Assembly: GCA_964371945.1 (NCBI GenBank) | Contig: CAYJPA010000141.1 | Span: 1 to 7,221, forward strand | Length of the DNA: 7,221 nucleotides | Direction: 5' to 3' | From: CAYJPA01 sp964371945 | GTDB lineage: Bacteria; Chloroflexota; Chloroflexia; Thermomicrobiales; UBA6265 | Part shown: positions 1-6,783 of the stretch, one piece after another | How positions within the stretch are numbered: the first letter of the stretch is position 1 | How the letters are laid out: each line of letters opens with the position of its first letter | Program-made: the position numbers and the translations under genes | Notes under the pieces: generated by a model | Seen by the model: the letters and a program-made list of their open reading frames with translations, nothing else | Databases searched by the model: none | What the model was told of the DNA's origin: nothing

Positions 1-317
1 TCTCCGCGTACTCATATGGGCTGCTGCTCGGACCGATGACGCTGCCTTGCACGGGCCCCATCGTCATCAGCGCATTCGTGATCGGCGCCGGAAGCGCGAC
101 TTCACTTGTTGAAGGGCTGCTGTACTTCCTCGCGTTCGGGGTCGGGTTTGGCTGGCCCCTGGTCGCACTGCCACTCGTCGCCGCTCCTGTCCAGCGAACG
201 GTCACCCGGTGGCTTACGTCGCACTATGTCGTCATCGGACGACTGTCCGGCGTAATGCTCATCGCGATCGCGATCTTTGGAGTCTGGACAGAGGTGATCC
301 CGAACTTCGATGCTTAG
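1..317 (+). CDS. CcdA/DsbD-family membrane thiol-electron transporter, C-terminal part (5' end outside window)
   Basis: The reading frame is open from the window edge (first full codon at 3) to a TAG at 315-317, giving the last 104 residues. The visible part begins AYSYGLLLGPM and continues LPCTGP, which resembles the second conserved Cys/Pro transmembrane motif of CcdA proteins (Cys at visible residue 16). Hydrophobic stretches follow: one right after the motif, a Gly/Leu/Phe-rich one (LLYFLAFGVGFGWPL) and a last one near the C terminus (VMLIAIAIFGVW). CcdA proteins pass electrons from cytoplasmic thioredoxin across the membrane to extracytoplasmic thiol proteins, using two membrane cysteines; only the second is in view. 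The ATG at 36 is internal, because homology-like sequence continues upstream of it. The gene converges on merA with only 45 bases between the stops. A role in delivering reductant to extracytoplasmic thiol or metal-handling proteins is inferred from the neighbours. The family call is fairly firm; the exact substrate is unknown. Confidence 0.8.
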   Translation, partial: SAYSYGLLLGPMTLPCTGPIVISAFVIGAGSATSLVEGLLYFLAFGVGFGWPLVALPLVAAPVQRTVTRWLTSHYVVIGRLSGVMLIAIAIFGVWTEVIPNFDA

Positions 318-362
318 CGACAAATTGCAGACAACGGAGCAGGCGCCGGGTCGCGGGACGCG

Positions 363-1811
363 TCATTCCGCGCAACAGGACAACTTTGTCACATCCTTTT
401 CGAACGAGATTGCAACGATCTTCAGCGCCTCCGCCATGGTTGGATAGACGTGGATCAGGTCGACGAAATCCCGCCTGGTCGCCCCGAATCGAAGTCCCAT
501 CGCCGCCTCGTGGATCACCTCGTGCGCTGCCTGTCCAACCATTTGCACTCCCAGTACGCGGTCGGTTTCGGCCTCCAGGACCATCTTGATCACTCCGCGC
601 GTGTCATGCACGGCTGCCGCGCGCGGAACCAATTCCATCGGCACACTGTTGCAGCGGCAACTGTGGCCGGCGGCGTTCGCCTCTTCGTCTGACAGGCCAA
701 CAAGTCCGATGGGCGGATCGGTAAAAATGGCGCGCGGGATGACCGCGTGGTCCACCGCAATTCCGGCATTGGCAAGCGCATTCTGAGCAACGATCACGCC
801 GTCGTGGGCTCCAACTGGCGTGGCAAGCTGATTGCCGGTTTGCCGGGCGATGACATCGCCGGCAGCCCAAATGTGGGGAACGTTGCTGCGCAAGTGAGTG
901 TCGACATTGACGGCGCCGCCATCGGTCAGCTGAACCCCCGAGGCTTCAATCCCGATGTCATCGGTATTGGGACGTCGCCCGGTCGCAACCAACAATTGCT
1001 CCGCGTGTATCTCGTTTAGACGGCCGCCGATCTCGACCGTGAGCATGATGTCCTGCGCCCGCCGTACCCTCCGCGCTGTAGCGCCTAGCACGACGGCAAT
1101 GCCCTCGGCCTCGAGCGCCTCCTGAACGGCTTCACTCGTTTCGGGCTCATACATCGGATCGGAGAGCAGCCGGTCTCCGCGATGCACAATCGTCACCCGT
1201 GTGCCCAGTCGCGCAAAGAGCTGACCCAACTCCAGGCCGATGTAGCCCCCACCGACCACCAGGAGCGATTTCGGAAGCTCAGTGAGCTCCATTGGCTCGT
1301 CGCTGGTGAGTAAGTCGCTCGTCAGGTACGGCGCCGACTCTAGTCCCTCGATCGCAGGAAGCGTGGGACGTGACCCGGTGGCAATGAGTACCTGCTCACT
1401 GGTGAGCATCCGCCCATCAACAGATACGATGTTCGGATCAACGAATCGGGCAGTGCCGCGAATGATATCGATCTGCCCTGTCTCGTCGACAATACTCATG
1501 TACTTCTTCTCACGGTAGCCGGCGATAACGGCGTCTTTTTGGCGAATCAGGGCCGCGAAATCCAATTCCGGTTCGACCGGTTGGATGCCGGGATACCGGG
1601 GGTGACGCATTGTGTGGAGTACCTCGGCCGCGCCAATGAGGTTTTTCGAGGGCAGGCAGCCGCGGTTGACGCAGGTGCCGCCAATGGTTCTTGACTCAAT
1701 CATAACCACGCGCTTGCCGAGCTCGCGGGCGCGGATGGCGGCGGCGAATGCGGTCGACCCCGAGCCGAGAATGATCAGATCATACCGATCGGCGGCATCG
1801 AGGTGATTCAA
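363..1811 (-). CDS. merA: Mercuric reductase MerA, core form without N-terminal HMA domain
   Basis: A 482-residue flavoprotein disulfide reductase that reduces Hg(II) to volatile Hg(0) with NAD(P)H in the cytoplasm. Visible motifs are the N-terminal FAD-binding GSGSTA (16-21), the redox pair GTCVNRGC (Cys47, Cys52), a second dinucleotide motif GGGYIG (187-192) and AAGD (316-319). Three features separate MerA from lipoamide dehydrogenase: a C-terminal vicinal Cys pair in LSCCAE (Cys479-Cys480), Tyr456 in VYPTM where lipoamide dehydrogenase has its catalytic His, and Tyr190 in the GGGYIG motif, matching the second Hg-site Tyr of Bacillus MerA. There is no NmerA (GMTCxxC) domain; the length matches the catalytic core. 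The start is TTG at 1811, supported by AAGGA 7 bases upstream and no closer in-frame ATG. It is transcribed away from the radical SAM operon and convergently to ccdA. No merR, merT, merP or merB is in view. A weak copy of the dyad seen at the other promoters lies about 32 bases upstream. Confidence 0.95.
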   Translation of the reverse strand: MNHLDAADRYDLIILGSGSTAFAAAIRARELGKRVVMIESRTIGGTCVNRGCLPSKNLIGAAEVLHTMRHPRYPGIQPVEPELDFAALIRQKDAVIAGYREKKYMSIVDETGQIDIIRGTARFVDPNIVSVDGRMLTSEQVLIATGSRPTLPAIEGLESAPYLTSDLLTSDEPMELTELPKSLLVVGGGYIGLELGQLFARLGTRVTIVHRGDRLLSDPMYEPETSEAVQEALEAEGIAVVLGATARRVRRAQDIMLTVEIGGRLNEIHAEQLLVATGRRPNTDDIGIEASGVQLTDGGAVNVDTHLRSNVPHIWAAGDVIARQTGNQLATPVGAHDGVIVAQNALANAGIAVDHAVIPRAIFTDPPIGLVGLSDEEANAAGHSCRCNSVPMELVPRAAAVHDTRGVIKMVLEAETDRVLGVQMVGQAAHEVIHEAAMGLRFGATRRDFVDLIHVYPTMAEALKIVAISFEKDVTKLSCCAE

Positions 1812-1842
1812 ATGCGTTCCTTTGTGAAGAGGGGACGATTGA

Positions 1843-1858
1843 CGTAGTGCTCATTACC
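1843..1858 (-). promoter_or_regulatory. Weak dyad copy upstream of merA (tentative operator)
   Basis: Read on the - strand, the core is GTAATGAGCACTAC. It matches the core at 6789-6802 (GTAAGGAGCCTTAC) at 11 of 14 positions, including the central GAGC. It lies about 32 bases before the merA TTG, where a repressor could act. Its own symmetry is imperfect, so this copy may be chance. Confidence 0.3.
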
Positions 1859-2007
1859 GCAATTGCCTGATTGTTCTCTGTGAGTCATCAGTTTTTGGGG
1901 TTACATAGCGCCCGAATCCGTTGAACGAGATCATGCCGAAGAATCCCGACCGACGTCCGAACCCCACGTCCGCGCTCGTACGATATCAATTGCATGCCGG
2001 TCGATGG

Positions 2008-2023
2008 TGTAAGGACCATTACA
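2008..2023 (+). promoter_or_regulatory. Putative operator, dyad copy 1 (radical SAM operon)
   Basis: TGTAAGGACCATTACA is an inverted repeat with TGTAA/TTACA arms. It is identical at 14 of 16 positions to the site at 6788-6803 and shares the GTAAG...TTAC frame with the site at 5298-5313. It ends 22 bases before a TTGACT box and 113 bases before the radical SAM start. The position would suit an activator upstream of -35, or a repressor if the real promoter lies elsewhere. The binding protein is unknown. Confidence 0.55.
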
Positions 2024-2045
2024 ACGATCAGTCGTCGCCTTGTGC

Positions 2046-2074
2046 TTGACTCGACAGCGATAACAGAATCAGAT
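2046..2074 (+). promoter_or_regulatory. Weak sigma70-like promoter candidate for the radical SAM operon
   Basis: TTGACT at 2046-2051 is a good -35 match. With a 17-base spacer the -10 would be TCAGAT at 2069-2074, which matches the consensus at only three of six positions. A poor -10 downstream of a dyad would fit an activator-dependent promoter, but that is inference. Confidence 0.3.
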
Positions 2075-2136
2075 CGATCGCTGCCCATGTCAAATCTGAG
2101 CGACCTCGACCGCCGCGGGCGAGTTAAGGAATATCT

Positions 2137-3666
2137 ATGACGGTCACCCACACGACGCCAATCGCGCCGGCGACCAAGCGTGAAGCAGACTACGTCTTTC
2201 TTGAACTGACGCGGAGCATCTGTCCCGACTGCCGGAGACCGATCGATGCGCAGGTCCTCATTCGAGACAACAAGGTCTACCTGAAGAAGCGATGCCCGGA
2301 CCACGGACAGTTTGAGTCGCTCGTCTATGCCGACGCCGAGGCTTACGTGGCCTCAACCAAACTGAACAAACCGGGAGCGATTCCATTGCAGTTCTCAACG
2401 GAAGTTTCCGCCGGCTGTCCGTATGACTGTGGTCTCTGCCCGGACCACCAGCAACATGCGTGCGTTGGCGTCATCGAGGTCAATAGCGCCTGCAATATGG
2501 CCTGCCCGCTCTGCTTTGCCGACGCCCAGCCGGGGTTCAACCTTTCGTTGGAAGACGTCGAGGAGATTCTTGACGATTTCATCAAGGCAGAGGGAAATCC
2601 ACGGGTAGTTCAGTTCTCCGGCGGCGAGCCTACCATTCACCCCCACATCATTTCGATGGTGAAGGCGGCGAAGGCGCGCGGAATCCCGCATGTCATGATC
2701 AATACCAATGGCAAACGCATTGCCCGGGACGACCGGTTCCTGTCACAGCTTGCGGACATTCGACCATCGCTCTACTTTCAATTCGATGGTTTTGAGGAGG
2801 AGACCTACCGGATCATCCGCGGCGAACCGGACATTCTTCCAGAAAAACTCCGTGCGCTCGATCTCCTCGCGGAGATCGGGTGCGACGTTGTGCTGGTGCC
2901 CGCAATCGAGCGCGGCGTCAATGAGCACGAGATTGGACGCATCGTCGCCTTCGCGCTACAACACCCTGCAGTGCGCGGGGTCAATTTCCAACCCGCGTTT
3001 CACGCCGGACGCCACGCGGATCACGACCCGCTGCAGCGAATGACGATTCCGGACGTCCTTCGCGGCATCGAAGAGCAAACCAACGGCACCTTTGTAATAT
3101 CTGATTTTGTTCCGATCCCGTGCTGCTTTCCAACATGCAACTCAGTGACCTACGCGTATGTCGATGGCGACCACGTTACTCCCCTGCCGCGACTCCTTCA
3201 GGTCGACGACTATCTTGACTACATTGCCAACCGGGTTTTGCCCGACATCGGGACCGAGATAAAGTCCGCGCTCGAGGGCTTATGGTCGTCGTCTGTAATA
3301 CCAGGATCAGAGTCCTCGGCGAATGCATTTGCCGTCACCTGCGCTGCCTGCGGGCTGCCGGAAGGATTGGATGTAACCGCGTTTGCGGATCGGATGTTCA
3401 TGATCATGCTGCAGGACTTCATGGATCCATGGACGTTCAATCAAAAGAACGTGATGAAGTGCTGCAAAGAATTCCTCCTGCCCGGCGGTCTCCAGGTTCC
3501 GTTTTGTTCTTACAACACGGTCGGATATCGCGAGCAGGCGCGCCCCCAACTTATAGCCCGCGATCGCGCCCGTGCCCGCGCGAAGCGAGATGGCGTCGAA
3601 TTTCTGGCGGAACCGATCACATTTGACTTTCCGCACGCCCAGGCTCCTCGCCGATCGAAGGCGTAA
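2137..3666 (+). CDS. Cys-rich radical SAM enzyme, MJ0619 / tetraether lipid synthase (Tes)-like
   Basis: A 509-residue radical SAM protein. The N-terminal part has CPDC (29-32) followed by RCPDHG (Cys53), resembling the rubredoxin-like metal site of Tes. A second cluster of cysteines follows (Cys94, 98, 101, 109). The radical SAM motif CNMACPLC gives CX3CX2C (Cys119, 123, 126), followed by GGEP (162-165) for SAM binding. The C-terminal part has more likely Fe-S ligands: CCFPTC (329-334), CAAC (402-405), KCCKEF (Cys442-443) and PFCSYN (Cys457), the last two typical of the COG1964 family. Archaeal Tes joins lipid chains by radical C-C bond formation; bacterial relatives are mostly uncharacterised, so the substrate here is unknown. 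The ATG is supported by TAAGGA at 2125-2130. The downstream methyltransferase starts 2 bases after the stop, so the two are very likely co-translated. The family is clear; the reaction is not. Confidence 0.85.
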   Translation: MTVTHTTPIAPATKREADYVFLELTRSICPDCRRPIDAQVLIRDNKVYLKKRCPDHGQFESLVYADAEAYVASTKLNKPGAIPLQFSTEVSAGCPYDCGLCPDHQQHACVGVIEVNSACNMACPLCFADAQPGFNLSLEDVEEILDDFIKAEGNPRVVQFSGGEPTIHPHIISMVKAAKARGIPHVMINTNGKRIARDDRFLSQLADIRPSLYFQFDGFEEETYRIIRGEPDILPEKLRALDLLAEIGCDVVLVPAIERGVNEHEIGRIVAFALQHPAVRGVNFQPAFHAGRHADHDPLQRMTIPDVLRGIEEQTNGTFVISDFVPIPCCFPTCNSVTYAYVDGDHVTPLPRLLQVDDYLDYIANRVLPDIGTEIKSALEGLWSSSVIPGSESSANAFAVTCAACGLPEGLDVTAFADRMFMIMLQDFMDPWTFNQKNVMKCCKEFLLPGGLQVPFCSYNTVGYREQARPQLIARDRARARAKRDGVEFLAEPITFDFPHAQAPRRSKA

Positions 3667-3668
3667 TC

Positions 3669-4532
3669 GTGAATTCGCCGGACGAGATCATCACCGATGA
3701 GCTCAGGGGAGGCGTCAAGTCCTGTTGCGCGGCGTTGTACGGCCATGCTTGTGCCCAACTTTTGCTCGGTCCATCGTTTCACCCGGGCGGTCTTGCACTG
3801 ACGTCAAGGCTCGGATCGCAGCTCAATCTTGGTCCAGCGTCACACGTCCTAGATGTCGCGTCTGGTCGAGGTACGTCCGCGCTCCATCTCACGCGAACGT
3901 TCGGCTGCTCCGTAACAGGAGTCGATTTGAGCCAATCAAACGTCGACGCGTCGCGTGTTTTGGCTCAGTCCGAGGACCTTTCTGGCCGGGTCACATTCAC
4001 CGTTGGCGATGCTGAGGCCCTTCTCTTTCCGGATGCGCAATTTGACGTCGTAATCTGCGAATGCGCCCTTTGCACGTTCCCGAACAAGGTGACAGCATGC
4101 TCCGAGATTGCGCGTGTGCTGAAGCCGGGCGGCCTGGTCGGCATCAGCGATGTGACGCGTCAAGGCGAGTTACCTGAGATCCTCGCCGGCGTGCTCGCCG
4201 CCGCCGCCTGCATCGCGGATGCTCGTCCAGTCGCCGGGTATATGGCGTTGCTCGAGCGCTCAGGTTTGAAGATCCACTCGGTGGAGCGTCACGACGCTGT
4301 GCTCAATGACTTGCTCAATCAGATTCGCGTTCGTCTGCTCGGCGCGGAAGTACTGGCGAAGACGAATGATATCGAGCTCTTCGAGCTCAATATCCAAACG
4401 GCTCAGGTGATGGTTCGCAGCGCGTCTGAGGCGGTCAAGACCGGTCGGTTAGGCTATGCCACGGTTATTGCGAAAAAGTCGCTCGCGTCATCCAGTGATC
4501 GACACAGCCAACAGACACGATTGCCTGTCTGA
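3669..4532 (+). CDS. Class I SAM methyltransferase with ArsM-like cysteine pattern
   Basis: A 287-residue Rossmann-fold methyltransferase. SAM motif I is VLDVASGRG (60-68), then VTGVDLS (82-88), an acidic GDAE loop and FDVVICECALCTF around 126-137, then VLKPGG. Cysteines sit at 19-20 (SCC), 28, 130, 132, 135 and 181 (AACIAD). By eye, Cys132 aligns with the conserved Cys of the ArsM motif SNCVxNLSPDK. Cys181, after DVTRQGELPEIL, aligns with the Cys of the ArsM GECLGGA region, and Cys19/20 could supply the N-terminal one. That would make a three-thiolate As(III) or Hg site. The sequence is divergent from classical ArsM, so a small-molecule substrate is equally possible. The start is GTG at 3669, two bases after the radical SAM stop, with GAAGG at 3657-3661. 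The tight coupling implies a shared pathway with the radical SAM enzyme. The fold is certain, the substrate is inferred. Confidence 0.85.
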   Translation: MNSPDEIITDELRGGVKSCCAALYGHACAQLLLGPSFHPGGLALTSRLGSQLNLGPASHVLDVASGRGTSALHLTRTFGCSVTGVDLSQSNVDASRVLAQSEDLSGRVTFTVGDAEALLFPDAQFDVVICECALCTFPNKVTACSEIARVLKPGGLVGISDVTRQGELPEILAGVLAAAACIADARPVAGYMALLERSGLKIHSVERHDAVLNDLLNQIRVRLLGAEVLAKTNDIELFELNIQTAQVMVRSASEAVKTGRLGYATVIAKKSLASSSDRHSQQTRLPV

Positions 4533-4552
4533 GTCGATGCGGCATCGACTCA
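4530..4552 (+). terminator. Hairpin overlapping the methyltransferase stop codon
   Basis: A perfect 10-base inverted repeat (TGAGTCGATG, then CATCGACTCA) is separated by the three bases CGG. The left arm begins with the TGA stop of the methyltransferase. No T-run follows, so it is not a textbook intrinsic terminator. It could end or protect the operon transcript, and it sits between two convergent genes. Confidence 0.5.
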
Positions 4553-4633
4553 TAGTCAAGCCGTCCAACATGACCATGAAACTCGGGTCGCCGTATCAAT
4601 CGCCGCAAAATTCCGGCAGCAACATGACGAACT

Positions 4634-5104
4634 TTATTGTTCGGGAAACGATTCATCCTTGTTGCGCGTCGAGCAGTACCGACTTACTTGTTCGTGTTGT
4701 TGGCGCGCCCACCGGCCATTTTCACGGGCAACGCATGTCTGGCGAATGCGTATCGATCGCGCCTGAGGGCTAATCCGCATTCTTGGCGGGGCATCTGCTC
4801 GACGAACCGTTGCAGTCTTTCGGCGGCGATGGCTGATATTCAGCGAATCCGTGCAGCGGCGGCTCGAAATGTTATGTTCGCGGAGCTGTGCGGAATGTAA
4901 TGCGGTGTACGATGCGACACCAAACGGGACAAGGTACCCAAGACCGATTTTCATAGCGATTGACGGTGTCATCTGGCCGTGCATGACTGCTCCGGCTTGA
5001 TTGATGAAAAACAGAACCGTGCCCACCACAGCAGCCACTCGCAGTGATCGTCGTGCGATCGCTCGATACTGAACTCGTCCATGCCGCCACCACAACGTGG
5101 CCAT
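4634..5104 (-). CDS. NrtS-like small membrane protein with an unusual Arg-rich C-terminal tail
   Basis: From ATG 5104 the product is 156 residues. Its N-terminal half reads SLRVAAVVGTVLFFINQAGAVMHGQMTP, then KIGLGYLVPFGVASYTAL. This is the two-helix pattern (VGTxLFxIN...G.MT...YLVP) I associate with NrtS, a small nitrate/nitrite transporter family of roughly 70-90 residues. After the second helix an extra stretch of about 80 residues runs to TAA at 4634-4636. It is rich in Arg and Ser and resembles no family I know, so it may be a read-through caused by a lost stop or a frameshift; another frame has a TAA directly after the expected end. The start is uncertain: the frame opens at ATG 5272, adding 56 residues with CVGCC and CGH motifs, and neither start has a strong ribosome site. 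The gene converges on the methyltransferase and diverges from the Grx-TrxR gene. A transport role is family knowledge only. Confidence 0.55.
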   Translation of the reverse strand: MATLWWRHGRVQYRAIARRSLRVAAVVGTVLFFINQAGAVMHGQMTPSIAMKIGLGYLVPFGVASYTALHSAQLREHNISSRRCTDSLNISHRRRKTATVRRADAPPRMRISPQARSIRIRQTCVARENGRWARQQHEQVSRYCSTRNKDESFPEQ

Positions 5105-5481
5105 CGCAGCATCTCGACCATTGAACGGAATGCGAATGCCGGTCCGATGACCGCACACTTCGTGTTTCACTGGGATCGCCCTACGTTTTGCTTCTCGTCG
5201 CATTGCGATCAGTTCGCTCGTGTATCGATTGCAGCACCCTACGCACTGGACCTGGTGTACCGCTGCTTTCATCTTGTTCGGACTTCGAAACGCCGGCTGT
5301 AAGATCGCTTACTGCGACGAGCCGTTCCTGCAACTAACGTAGTTCCCACGTCGATGTGACAGGTGAGATCCTCGTCTTCCGACAGGACGAATCGACGATC
5401 TCGGCGTCGATCCGGAACGCAATGTTCGGTGGAATGGGTCGAGACGTGTCGAGAGGTAAATTAGGAGAGGAATTCAACAAA
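5105..5481. other. Divergent intergenic region, part possibly coding for a longer NrtS-like N terminus
   Basis: About 377 bases lie between the preferred NrtS-like start (5104) and the Grx-TrxR start (5482). The part 5105-5272 stays open in the NrtS-like frame and could encode 56 more residues. The remainder holds the dyad at 5298-5313 and the purine-rich AGGAGAGGA at 5463-5471 before the Grx-TrxR ATG. I found no clear -35/-10 pair. The + frame is open from GTG 5356, but the sequence before 5482 shows no domain. Confidence 0.45.
5298..5313 (+). promoter_or_regulatory. Putative operator, dyad copy 2 (between NrtS-like and Grx-TrxR genes)
   Basis: TGTAAGATCGCTTACT has perfect 5-base arms (GTAAG/CTTAC) around a 4-base centre, the same geometry as the site at 6788-6803. 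It lies in the divergent region between the NrtS-like gene (-) and the Grx-TrxR gene (+), 168 bases upstream of the latter's ATG. It could serve either gene. Confidence 0.5.
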
Positions 5482-6774
5482 ATGACTATCACGATGTACG
5501 GGACGTATTGGTGTGGCGATTGTAAGCGGGCAAAGCAATTCTTTGGAGAGCACCGCGTCCAATACGAGTTCGTCGACATCGACGGCGACGCGGAGGGAAT
5601 CAAGGTTGTTGAAGGAGCCAACAACGGCAAACACATTATCCCGGTGATTTTCTTCGACGATGGCAGTTCGCTGATCGAGCCCTCGAATGCAGAGCTCGCG
5701 GCAAAAATCGGGCTGACGACCAAAGACGCCCACTCCTTCCACGAGCTCACCATCATCGGAAGCGGTCCAGCTGGTCTTACCGCGGCACTGTATGCGGCAC
5801 GGGAGGGAATCAGTACCCTCGTGATTGAACGTGCGGGTGTCGGTGGGCAGGCGGGCGTTACCGAGCGCCTGGACAACTTTCCCGGCTTTCCCGAAGGAGT
5901 GACCGGTGAGGAGTTTGCCGACCGTCTTCGTCGGCAGGCTGAGCGGTTTGGGGTCGAAATTCTTCGGGCGCAGGAGGTGCAAACGGTCGAGCTAGACGGA
6001 GATTACCGTGTGGTTCGCACCCAGGATGGCTCCGAATATCGATCGTGGGCGGTTCTGCTTGCAGTTGGATCCACCTACCGCCGGCTTGGTGTTCCCGGTG
6101 AAGAAGACTTTATTGGAGCCGGTGTCCACTTTTGCGCGACATGCGACGGCGCTTTTTATCGCGATAAAGAGGTGCTGGTCGTGGGCGGGGGAAACTCTGC
6201 CGGGGAGGAGAGCATTTTCCTCACGCGCTTCGCCAATCGAGTGACGATCGCAACCAAAGACGAGCTCCTTTCCGCGAGTAAGGTTGTGGCCGAAAAGGTC
6301 GCAGAAAATCCAAAGCTGACTGTCATGCCGAACATGACCGTGGCGGAATTCCGGGGGAAGACCAAACTGGAATCCGTGTTGCTCAAGAATACCAAGACAG
6401 GCGCTTTTTCAGAAATTCAGCCGGCCGGAGTATTCGTCTTCATCGGGCTGACTCCGAACACCGCGTTCGTGCAGGATCTGGTTGCGACTGATGACCTGGG
6501 GTTCGTCGTCACGGACGGCGCGCTCGAAACGAACGTACCCGGAATTTTCGCGGCCGGCGACTGTCGGATCGGCAGCACGAAACAGGCCGCTTCCGCGGCA
6601 GGCGAAGGCGCCGCGGTAGCGCTTGGCATCCGGCGATACATCGAGCCTCGGGTCAGCTCTTCCACGTTCGAACTCATCGAGCCCAACGATTCAGCCACCG
6701 GCGGACAGGATCGGGTACCGGTCATGACCGCGGGTACTTCGCGCGACAAGGGAATCGATCCACTCATCGCCTGA
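5482..6774 (+). CDS. Glutaredoxin/mycoredoxin-thioredoxin reductase fusion flavoprotein
   Basis: The ATG at 5482 gives 430 residues. Residues 1 to about 80 form a glutaredoxin/mycoredoxin-like domain with WCGDC (Cys11, Cys14) and a likely cis-Pro54 in HIIPVIFF. From about 87 a low-molecular-weight thioredoxin reductase follows: FAD motif GSGPAG (93-98), redox pair CATCD (Cys218, Cys221), nucleotide motif GGGNSAG (235-241) and C-terminal FAD motif AAGD (357-360). After about residue 395 there is a tail with no recognised domain. Such fusions can reduce their own disulfide domain and then thiol substrates, supplying cytoplasmic reducing power for mercury or arsenic reduction and for CcdA. The HRRxxxR motif that binds the NADPH 2'-phosphate in ordinary TrxR is replaced by ATKDELLSA, so the electron donor may differ. 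The start is supported by AGGAGAGGA about 10 bases upstream and by the domain beginning exactly there. An upstream in-frame GTG at 5356 would add 42 residues without a domain. Confidence 0.92.
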   Translation: MTITMYGTYWCGDCKRAKQFFGEHRVQYEFVDIDGDAEGIKVVEGANNGKHIIPVIFFDDGSSLIEPSNAELAAKIGLTTKDAHSFHELTIIGSGPAGLTAALYAAREGISTLVIERAGVGGQAGVTERLDNFPGFPEGVTGEEFADRLRRQAERFGVEILRAQEVQTVELDGDYRVVRTQDGSEYRSWAVLLAVGSTYRRLGVPGEEDFIGAGVHFCATCDGAFYRDKEVLVVGGGNSAGEESIFLTRFANRVTIATKDELLSASKVVAEKVAENPKLTVMPNMTVAEFRGKTKLESVLLKNTKTGAFSEIQPAGVFVFIGLTPNTAFVQDLVATDDLGFVVTDGALETNVPGIFAAGDCRIGSTKQAASAAGEGAAVALGIRRYIEPRVSSSTFELIEPNDSATGGQDRVPVMTAGTSRDKGIDPLIA

Positions 6775-6783
6775 ACGATCGAA

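Larger units (their letters stand above)
1812..2136. promoter_or_regulatory. Divergent intergenic region between merA and the radical SAM operon
   Basis: This 325-base stretch must hold the promoters of both divergent units. It contains the dyad at 2008-2023, a weaker dyad at 1843-1858, a TTGACT box at 2046-2051 and Shine-Dalgarno sites at both ends (TAAGGA at 2125-2130 for the + gene; AAGGA next to the merA TTG). I saw no MerR-type operator (a dyad within a 19-20 base spacer between good -35 and -10 boxes). An open frame of about 66 residues on the - strand (1888-2088) has no convincing ribosome site and no recognisable motif, so I do not call it a gene. Confidence 0.6.

Noticed and set aside
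363..1811. Lipoamide dehydrogenase as an alternative identity for the merA product.
   Set aside because: The catalytic His is replaced by Tyr456 and the protein ends in the CysCys pair typical of MerA.
1812..2136. Classical MerR operator between merA and the radical SAM operon.
   Set aside because: No dyad was found within a 19-20 base spacer between credible -35 and -10 boxes on either strand.
1888..2304. Open frame of 138 codons on the - strand overlapping the start of the radical SAM gene, with an internal ATG at 2088.
   Set aside because: It overlaps a well-supported gene, is Arg-rich with no recognisable motif, and has no good ribosome site at either start. It is most likely a shadow and chance frame.
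4637..4900. Open frame of 87 codons on the + strand between the methyltransferase and the Grx-TrxR gene.
   Set aside because: It lies antisense to the NrtS-like frame, lacks a ribosome site and domain, and is short enough to be chance in this composition.
5356..5481. GTG start at 5356 for the Grx-TrxR gene, adding 42 residues.
   Set aside because: The glutaredoxin fold begins right at ATG 5482, which has a purine-rich ribosome site; the added residues show no conserved feature.
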